Shown: piece by piece, positions 59,831 through 64,000 of the stretch
Numbering within the stretch: the stretch's first letter is position 1
How the letters are laid out: every line of letters begins with the position of its first letter
Assembly: GCF_000250675.2 (NCBI RefSeq)
Contig: NC_018681.1
Coordinates: 1,736,001-1,800,000 of the forward strand
DNA length: 64,000 bases
From: Nocardia brasiliensis ATCC 700358
GTDB taxonomy: Bacteria; Actinomycetota; Actinomycetes; Mycobacteriales; Mycobacteriaceae
Direction: 5' to 3'
The notes under the pieces: model-generated
Database searches by the model: none
What the model saw: only the letters and a program-made list of their open reading frames with translations
Told to the model about the DNA's origin: nothing
Position numbers and translations under genes: made by a program

Positions 59831-61945
59831 ATGACGAAGACGCGCCCGGCGCAGCGTGGCACCGGCTGGTACCGACGGAATCGCGCCGATCGGCCGGGCC
59901 GTCGGCGGCTGCCGCTCTCGGCCGCGGTGGTGGTGGGGATCATCGCGGCCGCCGTGCTGCCCGCGGCACCGTTGTCGGCCGCGCCGATCGTCGGCCTCGC
60001 GCAGCCCGCGCCGCCGGGGTTCGGGTTGCCGCACGGCTACACCCCGAGCCCGAGCCCGTACCAGACCGGCTACGACATCGTGCAGAACGTGCGTATGAGC
60101 GACGGCGTCGAGCTGCATGCCTCGATCCGGTATCCGCTGGATCCGGTGACCCACGAGCCCGCGAAAGGGCCGTTCCCCGTGGTGCTTTCGATGACGCCGT
60201 ACGGGTCCTACAACGGTCTGCTCGTCTCCCTGTTCGGCGGACTCTTCGAGGAGTACGACCTGCCGGTGCCCGGCGATCTCGGCGGGGTGATCAACTCGGT
60301 GCTGCAGGAGGTCAGCGCGCCGGTCGATCTGGTGAACCGCGGCTATATCAACGTCATCGCCGACGTGCGGGGCACCGGTGCGTCCAGCGGTCAGTGGTCG
60401 CCGATCAGCGACCGCAGCGCCCAGGACGTGCGGGCACTCGTCGATTGGAGTTCCCGGCTGCCCAACGCCAACGGCAAGGTGGGCATGTTCGGCTACTCGT
60501 TCCCCGGCGTCGAAGCCATGCACGGAGCCACGAAAATCGGTGAGAACTCGCCGCTGAAGGCGATTTTCACGATGAACACCGATTACGACCTGTTGCAGGA
60601 CGTGCTCGGCGACGGTCAGTGGGCGCCGCTGATCTCCGCGTTCGTCATCGTCTGGCCCGGGTTGTGGTTGCAGTACGCCAACCTGTGGGAGTCGGCCCTG
60701 GTCGAACCGCAGCGCGCGATCGGGCTCGTCGTCGACCGCTTGAAGGGGCTCATCGGCGACGACGGCCAAGGCGTCATCGGTCTGGCGGCGCGCCTGCTGA
60801 CCCAGGGCATCAACGCCGACGATCCGGTCGTCGGCGCGCGCCTGCTGTCCGACGACATCGCCGAGATCGTCCGCAACGATGTCGCGGTCTACGCTGTCGG
60901 CGGCGATACCGACATCTTCCAGGGCGCCACGTTCAAACTGTATGCGGCGCTGCAGAACGCGGCGGCCGGCCGCGATCCCTACGGCCCGATGGACCCGGCG
61001 CAGCGGCCGGACCCGCGCTACCAGATCCTGCAAGGTCCGTGGCCGCACGTCACCACCGGATTCGCGCCGACCGGACGGATCAGGACCGAAGAGCACACGG
61101 CGGCGTGGTTCGACCACTGGCTCAAGGACATCGACAACGGCATCGACCGAAATGCCAAGCCGCTCAATGTGATCGATGCCAACGGCAACGCCATGAGCGT
61201 CGGCAGCTACCCGTTCGCCGAAACCACGCCGACGAGCTACTACCTCGATGGCAATCAACTGTCCACGACTGCACCGGCCGGCGAGCAGATGTCGGATCGC
61301 TGGGACTATTCGCTGGTGAACAACCCGTGCAATCGGGGAACCAGCAAGGCGACCGGTGGCATCCTCGAGTTCGTGGTCAACCTGCTCTCGCTGGGCAACC
61401 TGCACGAACCGTGCAGTCAGACCGCGGTCGGCCCGCAACACGGATTGACCTATACCACAGCACCATTCGACGAGGCGATGACACTGGCGGGACCGATCGT
61501 CGCCGATCTGTTCGCGGCCTCGACGACGACCGATGCCGCGTTCGATGTGGCCGTCGAAGACGTCGCCCCGGACGGCACGGTCCGTCAGCTCACCGAGGGG
61601 TCGCTCACGGCCCAGCGTCGCGCACTCGACGAGGACCGGTCGTGGCGAACCGACGACGGCACCGTCTACGCCGCTGTCCACCAGAACACCTCGACCTCAC
61701 GGCAGCCCCTCGTCCCCGGTCAGGTCACCGAATTCCAGGTCCGAGTCTTCCCGACCGCCCAGAAGATCGACGCCGGCCACCGCCTGCGCATCCGGATAGC
61801 CAGTGGCAACTTCCCGGCCTCGATGCCGCACCCGCTCGACCTGCCGGGGCTGCTCGGATCCGCTGTCACCCTCGAGCACTCGGCCCGGTACCCGTCGAAA
61901 GTCGTTCTGCCCCTGGGGCGTGCCGCGGACAGCGGTTGGCGCTGA
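59831..61945 (+). CDS. Secreted CocE/NonD family hydrolase
   Basis: 704-residue exported hydrolase of the CocE/NonD (S15) family. Start MTKTRPAQRGTG and a twin-Arg/Arg-rich region RRNRADRPGRRRLPLS precede a hydrophobic core (about 30-50) ending LSAAP, so export by Sec or Tat is likely. The family strand VQNVRMSDGVELHASIRYPL is followed by the elbow GMFGYSFPGVEAM with nucleophile Ser223, then LVDWSSRLPNANGKVG context, and the C-terminal jelly-roll domain with GTVRQLTEGSL and DAGHRLRIRIAS. The start is uncertain because no clear ribosome site exists; ATGs at 59783 and 59795 are alternatives. Substrate unknown. Confidence 0.83.
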   Translation: MTKTRPAQRGTGWYRRNRADRPGRRRLPLSAAVVVGIIAAAVLPAAPLSAAPIVGLAQPAPPGFGLPHGYTPSPSPYQTGYDIVQNVRMSDGVELHASIRYPLDPVTHEPAKGPFPVVLSMTPYGSYNGLLVSLFGGLFEEYDLPVPGDLGGVINSVLQEVSAPVDLVNRGYINVIADVRGTGASSGQWSPISDRSAQDVRALVDWSSRLPNANGKVGMFGYSFPGVEAMHGATKIGENSPLKAIFTMNTDYDLLQDVLGDGQWAPLISAFVIVWPGLWLQYANLWESALVEPQRAIGLVVDRLKGLIGDDGQGVIGLAARLLTQGINADDPVVGARLLSDDIAEIVRNDVAVYAVGGDTDIFQGATFKLYAALQNAAAGRDPYGPMDPAQRPDPRYQILQGPWPHVTTGFAPTGRIRTEEHTAAWFDHWLKDIDNGIDRNAKPLNVIDANGNAMSVGSYPFAETTPTSYYLDGNQLSTTAPAGEQMSDRWDYSLVNNPCNRGTSKATGGILEFVVNLLSLGNLHEPCSQTAVGPQHGLTYTTAPFDEAMTLAGPIVADLFAASTTTDAAFDVAVEDVAPDGTVRQLTEGSLTAQRRALDEDRSWRTDDGTVYAAVHQNTSTSRQPLVPGQVTEFQVRVFPTAQKIDAGHRLRIRIASGNFPASMPHPLDLPGLLGSAVTLEHSARYPSKVVLPLGRAADSGWR

Positions 61946-62536
61946 CCTGTCGAGAGTGCCGAGGGCCTCTGTTTTGGGGGCTGTTCGGCGGTGCCGAGTT
62001 CGGATAGATTCCCGATACGTGGGGTCAAGGGGTGGACCGGCCCGCGATTGTCGGCGATCAATTCGCTCAGCATCGCGCCCTGCGGGGGATCGGTTTCGGT
62101 GCCGTTACGGTACGTAGGATCAGCAGAACTGTCTGAGTCGATAATCATGCATGGGGGTACGAAATTCCCGTATGCGGAATAGCGAAGAGCAGGCTTGCCA
62201 ATTCACACACGATGAGCTTGACTTGCGACCGGGGTTATTCCGATGCCGAAGTAGCGTCGTGTGACCTGACGTGTGTGATGTACCCGGGGGGTGAACTCGA
62301 TTTCGTGACCGAAATCTGTGGTAACAGTAATCTCGGCACCGGTACCGACCGGTTGGTCATATTCGTCGGCGATGGGGACGCCGGCGTGGTAGTGCCGTAC
62401 CTTACAACAAATGCTTCGGATCCCGTCGGAAGCAATATCATATATCACCCTGGGTGCTCGGGTAATACAGGCCTTGGAGCGAAAACCCGGCTGCCGTGCG
62501 CGCAACGCGGAAGCGGGGATGCCAGGAGGGATAGTT
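61946..62536. other. Lower-GC intergenic region before the StrR-like gene
   Basis: About 590 bases, more A/T-rich than the surroundings. Short open frames on both strands have no ribosome site or recognisable content. Probably the long promoter region of the regulator gene at 62537 and possibly a boundary of the cluster that follows. Confidence 0.5.
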
Positions 62537-63589
62537 ATGGACCAGATTGCTGCGGTCCGACCGGAAGCGAATGCTGCGGGTCATGACGTACTCGAATTCG
62601 GGTCGGACTCGGGGTATTCGGAGATCGAACAAATTCCCATCGATGAACTCAGCGTGCTCGATTCACCACGGATCGGCGGTGAGGATTTCACGCACGTGCG
62701 CGCGCTGGCGGAGGTGATCACCGTATTACCGCCCATCGTCGTGCACCGGCAGACGATGACGGTGGTCGACGGCGCGCATCGCTTGCGTGCGGCGCAGCGC
62801 AGCGGGGCCGAGGTCATCGATGCCGTGTATTTCGACGGTGACGCACGGGAGGCCTTCGTGATCGCCGTGCGAATGAACAGCGCGCACGGTCTGCCATTAA
62901 CGCTGGCCGACCGGAAGGCCGCCGCCACGCGCATACTCGGCGACTACCCGGAATGGTCTAACCGCCGGGTGGCCGATGTCGTAGGATTATCCGACAAAAC
63001 GGTCGGCGCTATTCGCCGAGGGGCAGATGCGGAATATCCGCAGCAGCCCGATGCGCGAATGGGACGTGATGGCGTGATGTATCCGGTCGAGGCCGGAGAG
63101 CGTCGGCGTCGCGCGTTGGAGTTCTTGGCCGACAAACCCGGAGCGTCGGCAAAAGAGGTGGCATTGGCCACGGGAGTTTCGCTCACCACCGCCAAGAAGG
63201 CCCGCCGGGACGTGCGGGAAAATCGCGCGGCCGGGGCGGGCCGGGACGGCCAAGGCGCCGATACCGGCGCGGGCGGCGAAACCGGCGTGCCGGGTGTTGC
63301 GCCCTCGGCCGATCGGCAAGCCGGTGGCCAGGGCGGATCGCGAGATACCGGCGCGATCGTGCGGCGTCTGCGGGCGGATCCGTCGTTGCGTTTCACCGAG
63401 TACGGGCGAAGGTTGCTGCGGATGCTGGAGGCGCTGCCGGTGGAACCGGCGGCGTGGCAAATGATAGTCGACAGCATTCCGATGCATTGTGCGCCGACCG
63501 TGGCGGAATTGGCTCGGCGGCATGCCGTGGAATGGCAGAATCTCGCCGAGAGATTGGCGCGGAAGGCCGACCTCGACCGTATTTCCTGA
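62537..63589 (+). CDS. StrR-like regulator with ParB N-terminal domain
   Basis: 350-residue DNA-binding protein. Residues 30-115 form a ParB/Srx-type domain (EQIPIDELSVLDSPRIGGED, and VVDGAHRLRAAQRSGAEVID, where chromosomal ParB would have the GERRxxA box). Residues 136-162 are an HTH (EWSNRRVADVVGLSDKTVGA), followed by a second HTH-like part (KEVALATGVSLTTAKKARRD), a Gly/Ala linker and a helical tail. This is the layout of StrR-type pathway activators of antibiotic clusters, not of chromosome partition ParB. The ATG at 62537 has AGGAGG eight bases upstream. It precedes a polyprenyl synthase gene by 119 bases on the same strand. Confidence 0.85.
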   Translation: MDQIAAVRPEANAAGHDVLEFGSDSGYSEIEQIPIDELSVLDSPRIGGEDFTHVRALAEVITVLPPIVVHRQTMTVVDGAHRLRAAQRSGAEVIDAVYFDGDAREAFVIAVRMNSAHGLPLTLADRKAAATRILGDYPEWSNRRVADVVGLSDKTVGAIRRGADAEYPQQPDARMGRDGVMYPVEAGERRRRALEFLADKPGASAKEVALATGVSLTTAKKARRDVRENRAAGAGRDGQGADTGAGGETGVPGVAPSADRQAGGQGGSRDTGAIVRRLRADPSLRFTEYGRRLLRMLEALPVEPAAWQMIVDSIPMHCAPTVAELARRHAVEWQNLAERLARKADLDRIS

Positions 63590-63708
63590 AGTTCCTTGCT
63601 AATATTCGAACAGTCACTCGATACAGACAATTATTTCCGAACCGACTACGAATCCTTCGGTTGATCCGGCGCGTAGTCGAGTCGAGTGCTGTTCTCAGGA
63701 GGGGTTCG

Positions 63709-64000
63709 GTGTATTCAGCCAACGAAGAACGACGCATGCGGAATATTCGAGAATATCTGGGTCGGTCGCGCGCGGAAGTCGAGCCGACCATGCGCGCGGC
63801 CGTGAATCAGCTGCCCGAATCGATGCATCGCGTCGCGAGTTATCACCTCGGCTGGACGGACGAGCACGGCGCGGCCACTGGCGGCCACGGCGGCAAGGCT
63901 ATCCGGCCCGCGCTGGTTCTACTCGCCGCCCAGGTCGTCGGGGGTGACGCGACGGCGGCGCTGGTGCCCGCCGCCGCGCTCGAGCTCGTGCACAACTACA
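63709..64000 (+). CDS. Polyprenyl synthetase family protein (5' part)
   Basis: The first 97 residues of an isoprenyl diphosphate synthase (FPP/GGPP type); the rest lies beyond the right edge. The sequence HGGKAIRPALVLLAAQVVGG is the conserved substrate-binding GGKxxRP motif, and AAALELVHNY leads to the first Asp-rich motif, which should follow just outside. The GTG at 63709 has CAGGAGGGG upstream; ATG 63736 is an alternative. It follows the StrR-like regulator by 119 bases, suggesting a terpenoid or isoprenoid biosynthetic operon. Confidence 0.88.
   Translation, partial: MYSANEERRMRNIREYLGRSRAEVEPTMRAAVNQLPESMHRVASYHLGWTDEHGAATGGHGGKAIRPALVLLAAQVVGGDATAALVPAAALELVHNY

Noticed and set aside
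59657..61681. A 674-codon minus-strand frame
   Set aside because: Antisense to the secreted CocE hydrolase, with no ribosome site or domain.
62212..62586. A short plus-strand frame rich in Cys before the StrR-like gene
   Set aside because: No ribosome site, overlaps the start of the real gene and its AGGAGG site, and the content is not protein-like.
62537..63589. A chromosome-partition ParB or plasmid replication locus
   Set aside because: No parA, parS or replication gene is nearby, and the ParB box has the StrR-like VDGAHRLRAA form.
1..64000. CRISPR arrays, insertion sequences, prophage or rRNA genes
   Set aside because: No regularly spaced repeats, transposase or phage proteins, terminal inverted repeats, or rRNA-like sequence were seen.

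Overview
The window is high-GC actinomycete DNA, most likely from Nocardia or a close relative in the mycolic-acid-producing Corynebacteriales. The best evidence is a complete single-polypeptide bacterial FAS-I gene (about 3,125 codons) followed 11 bases later by acpS. Supporting signs are an EspR-like regulator, DUF3618 and DUF5709 proteins, a Ddn-like F420 oxidoreductase, IdeR-type iron boxes, and many GTG starts. The genus is inferred; no rRNA is present.

Left part (1-27 kb): a truncated CocE/NonD hydrolase and a quinone-oxidoreductase-like gene precede a kinase / FHA / membrane-protein group (1.9-6.5 kb) that ends in a 30-residue lipoprotein. Next come an ECF sigma factor carrying a SnoaL-like tail with a tandem-SnoaL neighbour, two secreted hydrolases, and a regulator joining an EspR-like domain to two more HTH domains. 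A TetR gene, an MBL-fold hydrolase, corA, a frameshifted kinase-like gene, an amidase, a flavodoxin and an NDH-2-like flavoprotein follow. From 22 to 27 kb there are small divergent regulator/enzyme pairs with clear palindromic operators (ArsR/monooxygenase, MarR/SnoaL), an iron-box-preceded VOC protein, and tRNA-Leu(UAG).

Middle (27-49 kb): fas sits behind three inverted repeats that look like the regulatory sites of mycobacterial fas, and acpS supplies the phosphopantetheinyl transferase that bacterial FAS-I lacks. PucR and TetR regulators, an actin-like-fold membrane protein, a DrrAB-type exporter with its own TetR, bcp peroxiredoxin with DUF3618, an excalibur protein, a pirin/MarR pair, DUF1992 and an SLT transglycosylase follow. 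The fas-acpS and bcp-DUF3618 blocks recall Mycobacterium tuberculosis gene order (Rv2524c-Rv2520c), here with regulators and a transporter between them.

Right part (49-64 kb): a candidate c-di-AMP riboswitch leads to a secreted protein with a peritrophin-like Cys pattern. Three methyltransferases follow, two of them divergent across iron boxes. An MFS exporter and its TetR are separated by a 23-bp and a 43-bp perfect palindrome. A Ddn-like enzyme, a YfhO-like membrane protein, a MarR regulator, two small proteins and a secreted CocE hydrolase come next. The window ends with a StrR/ParB-like regulator followed by the start of a polyprenyl synthase gene, which looks like the edge of an isoprenoid or terpenoid cluster. 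No CRISPR array, insertion sequence, prophage or rRNA was seen.
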